NCBI GenBank assembly: GCA_030599055.1
Contig: JAUVOS010000009.1
Coordinates: 1-21,089 of the forward strand
Length of the DNA stretch: 21,089 nucleotides
Reading direction: 5' to 3'
Source of the DNA: Lutibacter sp.
GTDB taxonomy: Bacteria; Bacteroidota; Bacteroidia; Flavobacteriales; Flavobacteriaceae
In this document: piece by piece, positions 13,650-21,089 of the stretch
Position numbering within the stretch: the stretch's first letter is position 1
Layout: the number at the start of each line of letters is the position of its first letter
Made by a program: the position numbers and the translations under genes
Notes under the pieces: model-generated
Told to the model about the DNA's origin: nothing
The model's input: the letters and a program-made list of their open reading frames with translations, nothing else
Databases searched by the model: none

Positions 13650-13664
13650 TGATAATTTTTATCA
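13650..13664. promoter_or_regulatory. TGATAA-TTT-TTATCA inverted repeat in the protease/surE divergent spacer
   Basis: A perfect 6-bp inverted repeat with a 3-nt gap lies between the divergently transcribed protease and surE genes. It could bind a dimeric regulator or be a chance AT-rich palindrome. Confidence 0.25.
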
Positions 13665-13712
13665 TTAGAATCTAAAGTGCTTCAAAAGTGCAATTTTAAA
13701 AAACATTTTAAA

Positions 13713-13743
13713 TTGTAACATCTAATAATATTCATTAGCTTTG
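13713..13743 (+). promoter_or_regulatory. promoter of surE (-33 TTG, 20-nt spacer, -7 TAGCTTTG)
   Basis: TTG at 13713-13715 and TAGCTTTG at 13736-13743 are separated by 20 nt, the expected spacing for the Bacteroidota primary sigma factor. This is the best-formed promoter in the window. It shows that TTG 13741 and ATG 13744 are promoter sequence, and that surE starts at 13768. Confidence 0.7.
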
Positions 13744-13767
13744 ATGCTTCGATTACAAAAAACAAAA

Positions 13768-14538
13768 ATGGATAAAAAACCTTTAATATTAGTTACAAAT
13801 GACGATGGGATAACCGCTCCGGGAATGCGTCTTTTAATAAAAGCCATGAATGAAATTGGCGATGTTGTTGTCGTTGCACCTGATAGCCCACAAAGCGCAA
13901 TGGGTCATGCAATTACTGTTAATAATACCTTATTTGTTGAACCCGTTAGTATTGATAACGGTCCGCAGATAGAGTATTCTTGTAGTGGTACTCCGGCTGA
14001 TTGTGTGAAATTAGCCGTAAATGAATTACTCAATAAAACACCCGACCTATGTGTTTCCGGAATTAATCACGGTTCAAATTCATCTATAAATGTCATTTAT
14101 TCCGGAACTATGAGTGCTGCCCTTGAAGCCGGAATCGAAGGCATCCCAGCTATCGGATTTTCTTTGTTAGACTATTCTTGGAATGCCGAATTTGATCATT
14201 TAAAAGATATTGTAAAAAATATTGCAAAGAATGTTTTAGAAAATAGCCTTCCAAAAGGAGTTGTGCTCAATGTTAATATTCCTAAATCAAAAGATAAAAG
14301 TTTTAGTGGAATTAAAATATGTAGGCAAGCTCGGGCCAGTTGGGTTGAAGAATTTGACAAACGGGTCAACCCGAATGGAAAAGAATATTACTGGCTTACC
14401 GGCAAATTTGTAAATATGGACAAAGGTGAGGATACCGATGAATGGGCATTAGCTAATAATTTTATTTCAGTTGTACCCGTACAATTTGATATGACTGCTC
14501 ATTATTTTATCGATGATTTGAATCAGTGGGAATTGTAA
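13768..14538 (+). CDS. surE: 5'/3'-nucleotidase SurE
   Basis: SurE is a metal-dependent nucleoside monophosphatase linked to stationary-phase survival. From ATG 13768 the product has 256 residues, starting MDKKPLILVTNDDG. The metal-binding residues are all present: the acidic pair D12-D13, S43 in PQSAMGHAIT and N100 in SGINHGSN. The GxPADCV segment (SGTPADCVKLA) is also characteristic. A longer frame opens at TTG 13741, but this overlaps the promoter and is rejected. The gene is divergent from the protease and is followed, after a tandem-repeat spacer, by a small membrane gene and lpxB, an order known from flavobacteria. Confidence 0.96.
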   Translation: MDKKPLILVTNDDGITAPGMRLLIKAMNEIGDVVVVAPDSPQSAMGHAITVNNTLFVEPVSIDNGPQIEYSCSGTPADCVKLAVNELLNKTPDLCVSGINHGSNSSINVIYSGTMSAALEAGIEGIPAIGFSLLDYSWNAEFDHLKDIVKNIAKNVLENSLPKGVVLNVNIPKSKDKSFSGIKICRQARASWVEEFDKRVNPNGKEYYWLTGKFVNMDKGEDTDEWALANNFISVVPVQFDMTAHYFIDDLNQWEL

Positions 14539-14554
14539 GTTAAAAAGTGCTAAA

Positions 14555-14610
14555 CGCAAAACGCAAAGCGTAAAGCGTAAAGCGTAAAGCGCAAAGCGTA
14601 AAGCGTAAAT
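14555..14610. repeat. heptanucleotide tandem array, 8 units of CGYAAAG
   Basis: Eight uninterrupted 7-bp units (mostly CGTAAAG, with CGCAAAG variants and small changes in the first and last units) occupy 56 bp between surE and the small membrane gene. It is the cleanest of the three heptamer arrays and long enough for strand-slippage length variation. Confidence 0.85.
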
Positions 14611-14628
14611 CCTTCTAAATAAATAATT

Positions 14629-14907
14629 ATGAAAAAAGATATTTTTATAGGGTTTTTACTAAGCATTCTAGCAACCATTGCAGGTAGTTACCTGTATATG
14701 GAGTTTATTATGAAAAACGGCTTTGAAGCATCTTGGCAATGGATGATCAATACACATAATCAAGGAATGATACTTTCTTTAGGAGCAATTACCAATATAT
14801 TATTGTTTTTTGTTTTTATTAAACGTAAGGAAGATGACAAAGCTAAGGGAGTACTTTTTGGAATTATCTTAGTTGCCTTAACAGTCTTAGTTTATAAGTT
14901 TTTTTGA
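14629..14907 (+). CDS. small three-helix membrane protein of unknown function
   Basis: The 92-residue protein has three predicted membrane helices: about residues 5-24 (FIGFLLSILATIAGSYLYM), 46-65 (GMILSLGAITNILLFFVFI) and 74-91 (GVLFGIILVALTVLVYKFF). A short basic/acidic loop KRKEDDKAKG lies between the second and third. No catalytic motif is visible and I recognise no named family. Similar small membrane genes between surE and lpxB occur in flavobacteria, as far as I recall. That would suggest a membrane or lipid A related role, but only by position. It is 74 bp upstream of lpxB and probably co-transcribed with it. Confidence 0.75.
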   Translation: MKKDIFIGFLLSILATIAGSYLYMEFIMKNGFEASWQWMINTHNQGMILSLGAITNILLFFVFIKRKEDDKAKGVLFGIILVALTVLVYKFF

Positions 14908-14955
14908 GAATAATGTCACAAACTTTAGACAATAAATTGATAAAAATATTTTAGC

Positions 14956-14981
14956 ACCTTTGTGCCTTAGCGGTTAATATC
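14956..14981 (+). repeat. start-adjacent CCTTTGTGCCTTAGCGGTTAA element before lpxB
   Basis: CCTTTGTGCCTTAGCGGTTA and a few more bases run directly into the lpxB ATG. The segment closely resembles the one before the metal-receptor ATG (minus strand, 7771-7802). It could supply a weak -7 element (CACCTTTG), or act as a translation-initiation or repeat-derived leader. Confidence 0.5.
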
Positions 14982-16118
14982 ATGAAATACTACTTAATAG
15001 CAGGAGAAGCTTCAGGCGATTTACACGCCTCAAACTTGATGAAAGCAATCAAGACGAAAGATTCTGATGCTCAATTTCGTTTTTGGGGTGGTGATTTAAT
15101 GCAAAAAGTAGGTGGCACTCAGGTTATTCATTACCAAAAATTAGCCTTTATGGGCTTTTGGGAAGTATTTAAAAACCTTTTTACCCTATCTCAATACATT
15201 AAAAAATGTAAACAAGATATTGCTTCTTATCAACCAGATGTTTTAATTTTAATCGATTACTCAGGTTTTAATCTACGCATTGCCCCTTTTGCAAAAGAGC
15301 TCAAAATTCCTGTTCATTTTTATATCGCACCAAAAGTTTGGGCATGGAATGAAAAACGAGTAGAAAAACTAAAGAAATATGTCGATAAGCTCTACGTAAT
15401 TTTTCCATTCGAAAAAGAATTCTTTGAAAAAAAACACAAATATCCCGTTCATTATGTAGGGAATCCGTTACAAGATGTTATTGCAGGAAGAAAACCCATA
15501 AGAGAAAAAGATTTTAGGCAAGAATATCTACTAGGTGAAAAACCTATTATTGCATTATTACCTGGGAGTCGCTCTCAAGAAATCAAACACATTTTACCTT
15601 TAATGGTAGCGCTTTCTAAAGAGTTTTCAAATTATCAATTTGTTGTTGCAGGTGCCCCAAATAGAGACAAAGATTTTTATAAACGCTATTTAAACAACAC
15701 TTCTGTCTGCTTTGTGCCAAATAAAACATACGACTTGTTAAGTTTATCATATGCTGCATTGGTTACTTCTGGTACGGCTACTTTAGAAACGGCTTTGTTT
15801 AAAATTCCGCAAGTGGTGTGTTATAAATCTAGTGCTATATCCTATTTCATAGCCAAAACCTTAGTGAAAGATTTAAAATATATATCTCTCGTCAATTTAG
15901 TGATGGATGCTCCAATAGTTACTGAATTAATTCAATACGATTTTAATAAAAAACAAGTAACACAAGAATTGCATAAAATTTTAGAGGATGCTAATCGTAC
16001 TAGAATTTTTGAGGATTATCTTAGCTTAGAAGAAAAACTCGGAGGAAAAGGTGCTTCTGAAAATGTAGCTGATTTGATTATTGAAGAGACGCAAAGAAAC
16101 TCACGCAGAAACAGCTAA
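14982..16118 (+). CDS. lpxB: lipid-A-disaccharide synthase
   Basis: LpxB joins UDP-diacylglucosamine and lipid X to make the lipid A disaccharide at the inner membrane, so the organism makes lipid A and is diderm. The 378-residue GT19 enzyme shows YLIAGEASGDLHASNLM at the start, GFWEVFKNL, LIDYSGFNLRIA, YIAPKVWAWNEKRV, HYVGNPL, LLPGSRSQEI and TSGTATLETAL. The last residues (EETQRNSRRNS) are low-complexity and are encoded by CGCAAAG-like spacer repeat sequence, suggesting the 3' end was overwritten by or grew into the repeat. It follows the small membrane gene and precedes comEC across a spacer holding element B. Confidence 0.97.
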   Translation: MKYYLIAGEASGDLHASNLMKAIKTKDSDAQFRFWGGDLMQKVGGTQVIHYQKLAFMGFWEVFKNLFTLSQYIKKCKQDIASYQPDVLILIDYSGFNLRIAPFAKELKIPVHFYIAPKVWAWNEKRVEKLKKYVDKLYVIFPFEKEFFEKKHKYPVHYVGNPLQDVIAGRKPIREKDFRQEYLLGEKPIIALLPGSRSQEIKHILPLMVALSKEFSNYQFVVAGAPNRDKDFYKRYLNNTSVCFVPNKTYDLLSLSYAALVTSGTATLETALFKIPQVVCYKSSAISYFIAKTLVKDLKYISLVNLVMDAPIVTELIQYDFNKKQVTQELHKILEDANRTRIFEDYLSLEEKLGGKGASENVADLIIEETQRNSRRNS

Positions 16119-16159
16119 GATTTCGCCGCAAAGCTAATGATGATAGTTCCACTGCTATT

Positions 16160-16273
16160 TTTGTTACTATTCACCTGTATCTTTCACACAGAACTCACAG
16201 ATTTCACAGAAATTATGCTCTTTGCTTCCGTTAAACACATTTTTAAAAACCTTTACGGGTGGATAGTTACAAA
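16160..16273. mobile_element. MITE-like element B with terminal inverted repeats
   Basis: The left end (16160-16181, TTGTTACTATTCACCTGTA) and the complement of the right end (16252-16273, TTGTAACTATCCACCCGTAA) match at 17 of the first 20 positions. The right arm read inward (GGTTTTTAAAAATGTGTTT) also matches the left arm of element A. It is about 114 bp and has no coding capacity. The interior contains CACAGA-type short repeats. It lies between lpxB and the comEC promoter. Confidence 0.6.
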
Positions 16274-16311
16274 TTTATCTGGTTTTTGATTATTGGAATT
16301 TGCTTTTTTTA

Positions 16312-16319
16312 TATCTTTG
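16312..16319 (+). promoter_or_regulatory. -7 element of comEC
   Basis: TATCTTTG matches TAnnTTTG and ends 7 nt before the ATG at 16327, predicting an almost leaderless mRNA. It lies inside the longer frame that opens at TTG 16300, which argues against that start. Confidence 0.6.
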
Positions 16320-16326
16320 CTGTGCT

Positions 16327-18366
16327 ATGACAAAAATCACCCAATACATTCCACTTCATTTAAGTTTTTTTCTCGTTTTAGGTGTGCTGTTAGGTTATTA
16401 CCTTTTTATTCCAATTTCTAGCATCTTTTATTTAGGATTTTTTGCTCTCGTTTTGCTTGGTTTATTTTTTCAATTAAGTAAAAAATATTTCCAACTAAGA
16501 TGGGTTTTTCAATTATTGAGTTATATTTTAATATTTCTTATAGGAATTGCGAGTATTTCAATACGAAATATTCAAAACCAAAAAACACATTATTCTCATA
16601 CTATTTCAAACGAAAACAATCTTGTTTTTCAAATTGACAAAAAGCTAAAGCCTACTTTATATCACAACAAATACTACGCGCACATTCTGCAAATCAACAA
16701 TAACAAGTCTAAAGGTAGAATTCTTGTCAACATTTCTAAGGATAGTATCTCTAGAGTCTTTAAAGTTGGTGAAATTTATTTTGCTACTTCAAATTTATTT
16801 GAGATTAACAAACCTTTAAATCCATATTCATTTGACTACAATAATTACTTAAAAAAACAAGGAATACTGCATCAAATATCTTTAAACAAATCTGAAGTAT
16901 ATGAACTTCCTATTGAGAGAAACACGCTAAAAATTTATGCGGCACAATGGCGGGAAAGAATACAAAACTCACTCAGTAAATACGCTTTTAAAGAAAATGA
17001 AATGGCCATCATAAACGCTATTGTTTTGGGACAACGTCAAAGTATTTCAAAAGATTTGCTCAATAGTTATGCAGGTGCAGGAGCTATTCATATTTTGGCT
17101 GTTTCAGGCTTGCATGTAGGAATACTTTTCTTACTGTTGGGGTTTTTATTAAAACCTTTAGAAAGAATTGCAAATGGAAAACATATCAAAACCATACTTA
17201 TCATTCTGTTTTTATGGGGATTTGCCCTTTTAACCGGTTTAAGCGGATCGGTTGTTCGTGCCGTTACTATGTTTACATTTATTGCAATTGGCTTGGCAAT
17301 TAGAAACCAAAGAAGTGCTGTTCTTCATGCTTTATTAACCTCATTTTTTATTCTCGTTTTAATACATCCCTTTTTTATATTTGATGTAGGTTTTCAAATG
17401 AGTTATGCGGCTGTTTTAGGAATTGTATTGTTGTTTCCAAAAATAAATGCACTGATTCCAAGACTTAAGTGGTATTTTCCGAGAAAAGTATGGGAATTAT
17501 TCTGTGTTTCAGTTACGGCTACAATAGGTACACTTCCTATAAGTTTGTATTACTTTCATCAATTCCCAGGCTTATTCTTTATATCAAATATTGTGATTGT
17601 TCCTTTCTTGGGAATAATTATGGGAATGGGTATTTTTGTAGTCCTCTTAGCTTTATTAAATCTTTTACCTGACATTTTAGTCCAAGTTTACGGATTTATC
17701 TTATCAATGATGAATGCCTTTATCGAATGGGTTGCACATCAAGAAGCCTTTTTATTTAAAAACATTTCTTTTTCAATTTTTGCACTACTAACAACCTATT
17801 TAGTAATTGCCATGGGTTATCGTTGGTCATTAGACAAAAAAATATCCAAACTACTCGTATTCTTTGTGGCAATTATCATTTTACAAACCGTCTTTTTTAT
17901 TGAAAAATACCAAACAGAAACCAATGATGAATTTGTAATTTTTCACAAAAGCAAAGAAAGTATTCTGGGAATAAAAAAAGCAGATAAACTCCAAATCGTT
18001 CATACATTCGACTCCATTAAAACTGCTAATTTGCGCTTTATCAATAATTACAAAGTTGGAAATAAATTAACCAATACCGAATTTGAAAGTTTTACTCCAA
18101 ATATCATTAATTATAAAAACTCAAAAATTTTAGTTGTTGATAGTTTGGGGATTTATAAGGATATATCTTGTAAACCCAATATCATTTTATTACGGCAATC
18201 ACCAAAAATAAATATTGAAAGGTTATTAAAAAGCCTCCAACCTAAAGTAATAATCGCCGATGGCTCAAACTACAAGAGTTATGTCGCACAATGGCGAATA
18301 ACTTGCTTAAGAAATAATATTGATTTTCATTATACGGGTACAAATGGAGCTTTTATTTTAAAATAA
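16327..18366 (+). CDS. comEC: ComEC/Rec2-family DNA-uptake channel protein
   Basis: The 679-residue inner-membrane protein has N-terminal helices, then a DUF4131 OB-fold-like soluble domain (ending near NPYSFDYNNYLKKQGILHQI), and then the Competence membrane domain with the signature AGAGAIHILAVSGLHVG (about residues 245-261) and many helices to about residue 505. It carries single-stranded DNA across the inner membrane in natural transformation. The C-terminal 150 residues occupy the place of the usual metallo-beta-lactamase domain but lack an HxHxDH motif; the end (VIIADGSNYKSYVAQWR, then GTNGAFIL) still resembles the end of that domain. Start 16327 is chosen over TTG 16300 because of the promoter. 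It is followed by the helicase gene, which has its own promoter. Confidence 0.93.
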   Translation: MTKITQYIPLHLSFFLVLGVLLGYYLFIPISSIFYLGFFALVLLGLFFQLSKKYFQLRWVFQLLSYILIFLIGIASISIRNIQNQKTHYSHTISNENNLVFQIDKKLKPTLYHNKYYAHILQINNNKSKGRILVNISKDSISRVFKVGEIYFATSNLFEINKPLNPYSFDYNNYLKKQGILHQISLNKSEVYELPIERNTLKIYAAQWRERIQNSLSKYAFKENEMAIINAIVLGQRQSISKDLLNSYAGAGAIHILAVSGLHVGILFLLLGFLLKPLERIANGKHIKTILIILFLWGFALLTGLSGSVVRAVTMFTFIAIGLAIRNQRSAVLHALLTSFFILVLIHPFFIFDVGFQMSYAAVLGIVLLFPKINALIPRLKWYFPRKVWELFCVSVTATIGTLPISLYYFHQFPGLFFISNIVIVPFLGIIMGMGIFVVLLALLNLLPDILVQVYGFILSMMNAFIEWVAHQEAFLFKNISFSIFALLTTYLVIAMGYRWSLDKKISKLLVFFVAIIILQTVFFIEKYQTETNDEFVIFHKSKESILGIKKADKLQIVHTFDSIKTANLRFINNYKVGNKLTNTEFESFTPNIINYKNSKILVVDSLGIYKDISCKPNIILLRQSPKINIERLLKSLQPKVIIADGSNYKSYVAQWRITCLRNNIDFHYTGTNGAFILK

Positions 18367-18384
18367 TGAAAAAAGATTAATCGC

Positions 18385-18392
18385 TATATTTG
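18385..18392 (+). promoter_or_regulatory. -7 element of the helicase gene
   Basis: TATATTTG matches TAnnTTTG and ends 16 nt before the ATG at 18409, giving a leader of about 10 nt. No -33 TTG at the expected spacing. Confidence 0.55.
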
Positions 18393-18408
18393 CCCAAACC
18401 CGAATTGA

Positions 18409-20859
18409 ATGAAAAAAGACATTTTTAACAAAGAACTCGAACTCGCGTGGAACTTCGTCGAAAAAACCGATCGAAGTATTTTTTTAACGGGAAAAGCCGG
18501 TACGGGTAAAACCACATTTTTACACAAAGTAAAAGAAAAATCTCAAAAAAGATTGGTAGTAGTTGCACCAACCGGTGTTGCAGCAATTAACGCCAGAGGT
18601 GTTACCATTCATTCCTTTTTTCAATTGCCTTTTGGACCTATTTTACCTGATGGGTCACAATTTGAACAACGAGGCAATTATAAAATGAAAATTGGGCGTC
18701 AAAAAATTGACATTATGCGTTCCTTAGACCTTTTAATTATCGATGAGGTCAGTATGGTTCGTGCTGATTTGTTAGATGCAATCGATCAGGTTTTAAGACG
18801 CTATAAAGACCGAAACAAAGTCTTTGGTGGTGTGCAAGTATTGATGATTGGCGATTTACAACAACTTTCTCCTGTAGTAAAACCCAACGAATGGAATCTT
18901 TTAAAAGCTTTTTACGACACAGCTTACTTTTTTAGTAGTAAATCATTTCAAGAAGCAAATGCTATCGGTATCGAACTCAAACATATTTACCGGCAAGATA
19001 ATGAGGAATTCATAGAGATTCTTAATGAAATACGAAATGACAAACTATCAAAAGAATCAGCAGAAAAACTAAACAAACGATATATCCCTGATTTTATTTC
19101 CAAAAAAGATGCCGGTTATATTACCTTAACAACGCATAATAATCGAGCATTTCGAATGAACGAAGTCGAGTTGAATAAATTAAAAAATAAAAGCTCTTTC
19201 TATTCGGCTACGATTAAAGGAAAGTTTAACGAACACGCCTACCCTACTCACGAAAAATTAGAACTAAAAGTAGGAGCACAAGTCATGTTTATCAAAAATG
19301 ACAGTTCTCCTGAAAAAAGATATTTTAATGGGAAAATTGGAAAAATAATTCATCTTGACAAAGATGAAGTTAGCGTGCAATGTCCTGATGATGAATATCC
19401 CATTATAGCAACTCCTGAAACATGGGAAAATGTAAAATATTCCATCAATCAAGACACCAAAGAAATTGCTGAGAACTTTGTTGGGTCTTTTTCCCAAATG
19501 CCTTTTCGATTGGCATGGGCTATTACCATTCACAAAAGTCAGGGTTTAACTTTTGACAAAGCAATAATTGATGCGGAAGCTTCTTTTGCACACGGACAAA
19601 CCTATGTTGCGTTAAGCCGCTGTAGAACCTTAGAAGGTATTGTTTTAAAAAATAAGATCAACGATAGAAGTATCATCAGCGATCATAGAGTCACCTCTTT
19701 TACGCAAGATGTAGAAGACAATCCGCCGACTGAAAATGCACTAAAAGAATCTCAAAAAAACTATCAACTCAATTTAATTGAAGAACTTTTCAATTACCAT
19801 TCTTTCTTATATCCTGTCAAACGATGTATTGATATTTATTATAAAAATAGAAGTAGCATTGAAGGAAATACGCTCGAACCTTTAACTACAATTAAAGATA
19901 AAGGAGTTGTACCTTTATTACAAGTTGGTACAAGTTTTAAAAAGCAATTAAAGACGCTGAGCGCAAAAATTGAAGCTCCTGAAAATAGCCCTGTAATTCA
20001 AAAAAGAATTAAAAAAGCAGTTGTATATTTTATTAAACACACCGAGGAGTATATCAAAAAGCCTCTTGAGAGTTTAAGTTTTTCTACAGATAACAAAGAA
20101 ATTAAGAAAAACCTCAACAAACAGTTACAAATTATTGAAGAACAACTCGCCTATAAATTATATTGTTTACAGGGCTTAACCGATGACTTTTCTACTGAAA
20201 AATATTTAGATTTACGGGCAAAAGCAGTCTTACAAGATGAAAAACCCAATCGTCAAAGAAAAGAATATATCGATACAACCGAACACGAAAAGTTGTTTGA
20301 TGAATTGCGTATTTTACGTATGATTATTTCCCAATCTGAGGATATTCCGCCCTATCAGGTTTTTACACAACAAACTTTATATGAAATGTGTCGCTATTTT
20401 CCCGTAACTCCAAAACAACTCCGTGCTATTAATGGAATGGGAAAAATTAGAGTAAATAAATATGGTGACGAAATTATTGAAGCAATTAAAAATTATGTTG
20501 GCAAAAATGATTTGGAATCACGCGAAGTCGAAGAAAAGCAAAAAAAATTAAGTCAGAAAAAAGGAAGCTCCCAAAAAGAATCCTTTAAGTTGTTTAAAGA
20601 AGGTATGAGCATACAAGAAATAGCAAAAAATAGAGGTTTTGTCGTTGGTACTATCGAAAGTCATCTTTCCGAATTTATCACAACAGGCGAAATTGATATT
20701 ACCGAACTCATTCCTAAGAAAAGAGTTGAAAAGCTTAAAAAAATCATGAAAAAGACCAAATTTGAAGGACTAGGAGAATTAAAAACCAAAGTTGGTGATG
20801 CATTCACTTATAGCGAAATGCGAATGGTATTAAAGGCGATGGAATTTGATAATAAATAA
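18409..20859 (+). CDS. Pif1/RecD-like superfamily 1B helicase with HRDC and HTH_40 domains
   Basis: The 816-residue protein begins with a Pif1-type SF1B helicase core: Walker A TGKAGTGKTTF (27-37), VAPTGVAAINARGVTIHSFF (motif Ia region), Walker B LLIIDEVSMV (108-117; D112, E113), motif III IGDLQQLSPV, then ITIHKSQGLTFDKA and YVALSRCRTLEG (motifs V-VI, about 372-410). A long charged linker follows. The C-terminal part carries an HRDC-like domain (about 615-700; FDELRILRMIISQSEDIPPY and LRAINGMGKIRVNKYG) and a helix-turn-helix domain of the HTH_40 type (about 720-815; KEGMSIQEIAKNRGFVVGTI). HRDC and HTH_40 are usual at the end of RecQ helicases, so this is a RecQ-like tail on a Pif1-like motor. 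Likely roles are recombination, repair or resolving DNA structures. Confidence 0.9.
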   Translation: MKKDIFNKELELAWNFVEKTDRSIFLTGKAGTGKTTFLHKVKEKSQKRLVVVAPTGVAAINARGVTIHSFFQLPFGPILPDGSQFEQRGNYKMKIGRQKIDIMRSLDLLIIDEVSMVRADLLDAIDQVLRRYKDRNKVFGGVQVLMIGDLQQLSPVVKPNEWNLLKAFYDTAYFFSSKSFQEANAIGIELKHIYRQDNEEFIEILNEIRNDKLSKESAEKLNKRYIPDFISKKDAGYITLTTHNNRAFRMNEVELNKLKNKSSFYSATIKGKFNEHAYPTHEKLELKVGAQVMFIKNDSSPEKRYFNGKIGKIIHLDKDEVSVQCPDDEYPIIATPETWENVKYSINQDTKEIAENFVGSFSQMPFRLAWAITIHKSQGLTFDKAIIDAEASFAHGQTYVALSRCRTLEGIVLKNKINDRSIISDHRVTSFTQDVEDNPPTENALKESQKNYQLNLIEELFNYHSFLYPVKRCIDIYYKNRSSIEGNTLEPLTTIKDKGVVPLLQVGTSFKKQLKTLSAKIEAPENSPVIQKRIKKAVVYFIKHTEEYIKKPLESLSFSTDNKEIKKNLNKQLQIIEEQLAYKLYCLQGLTDDFSTEKYLDLRAKAVLQDEKPNRQRKEYIDTTEHEKLFDELRILRMIISQSEDIPPYQVFTQQTLYEMCRYFPVTPKQLRAINGMGKIRVNKYGDEIIEAIKNYVGKNDLESREVEEKQKKLSQKKGSSQKESFKLFKEGMSIQEIAKNRGFVVGTIESHLSEFITTGEIDITELIPKKRVEKLKKIMKKTKFEGLGELKTKVGDAFTYSEMRMVLKAMEFDNK

Positions 20860-21089
20860 GCTTATAACGGGTCAAGTATAAAAGTTGGGGATTATTTATT
20901 AAAATTTATGCGTTTATATTGGCTTTTTCATAAAATGAGACTGCGTATATAACAGCGTTGCCTGCAAGCACAAACGAAATAATATTTCTATACAAAAACC
21001 ACCCACATAATAGCATATTTGATTTTTTCCAAAGTATATTTCCAACGCATAAAAAAAACCAAAAGAGCTATTTTCCCACGCACAGAAAA
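20860..21089. other. noncoding repeat-like segment after the helicase gene
   Basis: No gene is recognisable in the last 230 bp. The segment has two similar sites, TTATAACGG (20862-20870) and TATAACAG (20948-20955), the latter followed by GCGTTGCCTGCAAGC with the small palindrome TTGC-CT-GCAA. It also has a perfect 10-bp inverted repeat, TTTATGCGTT (20905-20914) and AACGCATAAA (21044-21053). The pattern suggests a dispersed noncoding element, but its borders cannot be set inside this window. Confidence 0.4.

Noticed and set aside
13741..13767. Longer surE start at TTG 13741
   Set aside because: It overlaps the -7 promoter element, and the NDD motif spacing fits the start at 13768.
14555..14610. 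CRISPR array
   Set aside because: The units are 7 bp and directly adjacent, with no spacers and no cas genes nearby.
16300..16326. Longer comEC start at TTG 16300
   Set aside because: The -7 element lies inside this stretch, so it would precede the transcription start.
20941..20975. Integron attC site
   Set aside because: GCGTTGCC and GCAAGC recall attC half-sites, but the paired R/L box arrangement and an integrase are not visible.

Overview
The window is AT-rich chromosomal DNA from a member of the Bacteroidota, most likely a flavobacterium. Three things point there. Several genes have the phylum's -7 promoter element TAnnTTTG just upstream, Shine-Dalgarno sequences are absent, and the housekeeping neighbourhoods are typical of the group: DUF4286-ksgA-mgtE, tpiA-prmA, and a ctp-type protease next to surE, a small membrane gene, lpxB and comEC. 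No rRNA, tRNA, CRISPR array, transposase or phage gene was seen.

Positions 1-2340 (minus strand) hold a compact accessory operon of six genes. In transcription order these are a DUF134 DNA-binding protein, a DUF5320 protein, a glycine-rich zinc-ribbon protein, a cupin, a NifX/NifB-type cluster-binding protein, and a MinD/Mrp-type P-loop ATPase carrying two 4Fe-4S motifs, which is cut by the left window edge. This gene set resembles the orange-protein (ORP)/Mrp metal-cluster loci of anaerobes. It is headed by a near-perfect 22-bp palindrome overlapping its promoter, a plausible operator. It is the most interesting system in the window.

Positions 2828-6921 (plus) carry DUF4286, ksgA (rRNA maturation), mgtE (Mg2+ transport) and gpmI (glycolysis). 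Positions 6973-8624 (minus) carry a BtuF-like metal-receptor protein without a signal peptide, and pyrF. Positions 8678-11217 (plus) carry a flavin-binding split-barrel protein, tpiA and prmA; prmA is forced to start at TTG. A periplasmic tail-specific protease (minus) ends at 11424, converging on prmA. From 13768 on (plus) come surE, a small membrane gene, lpxB, comEC with a degenerate C-terminal domain, and a Pif1/RecD-like helicase fused to HRDC and HTH domains.

The spacers are unusually structured. Three of them are short tandem arrays with a strict 7-bp period. Two contain related terminal-inverted-repeat elements (11211-11415 and 16160-16273). One holds 16-bp direct repeats that form an inverted set with their right half. 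Two unrelated genes share the same short sequence directly before their ATG. The last 230 bp hold a noncoding repeat-like segment.
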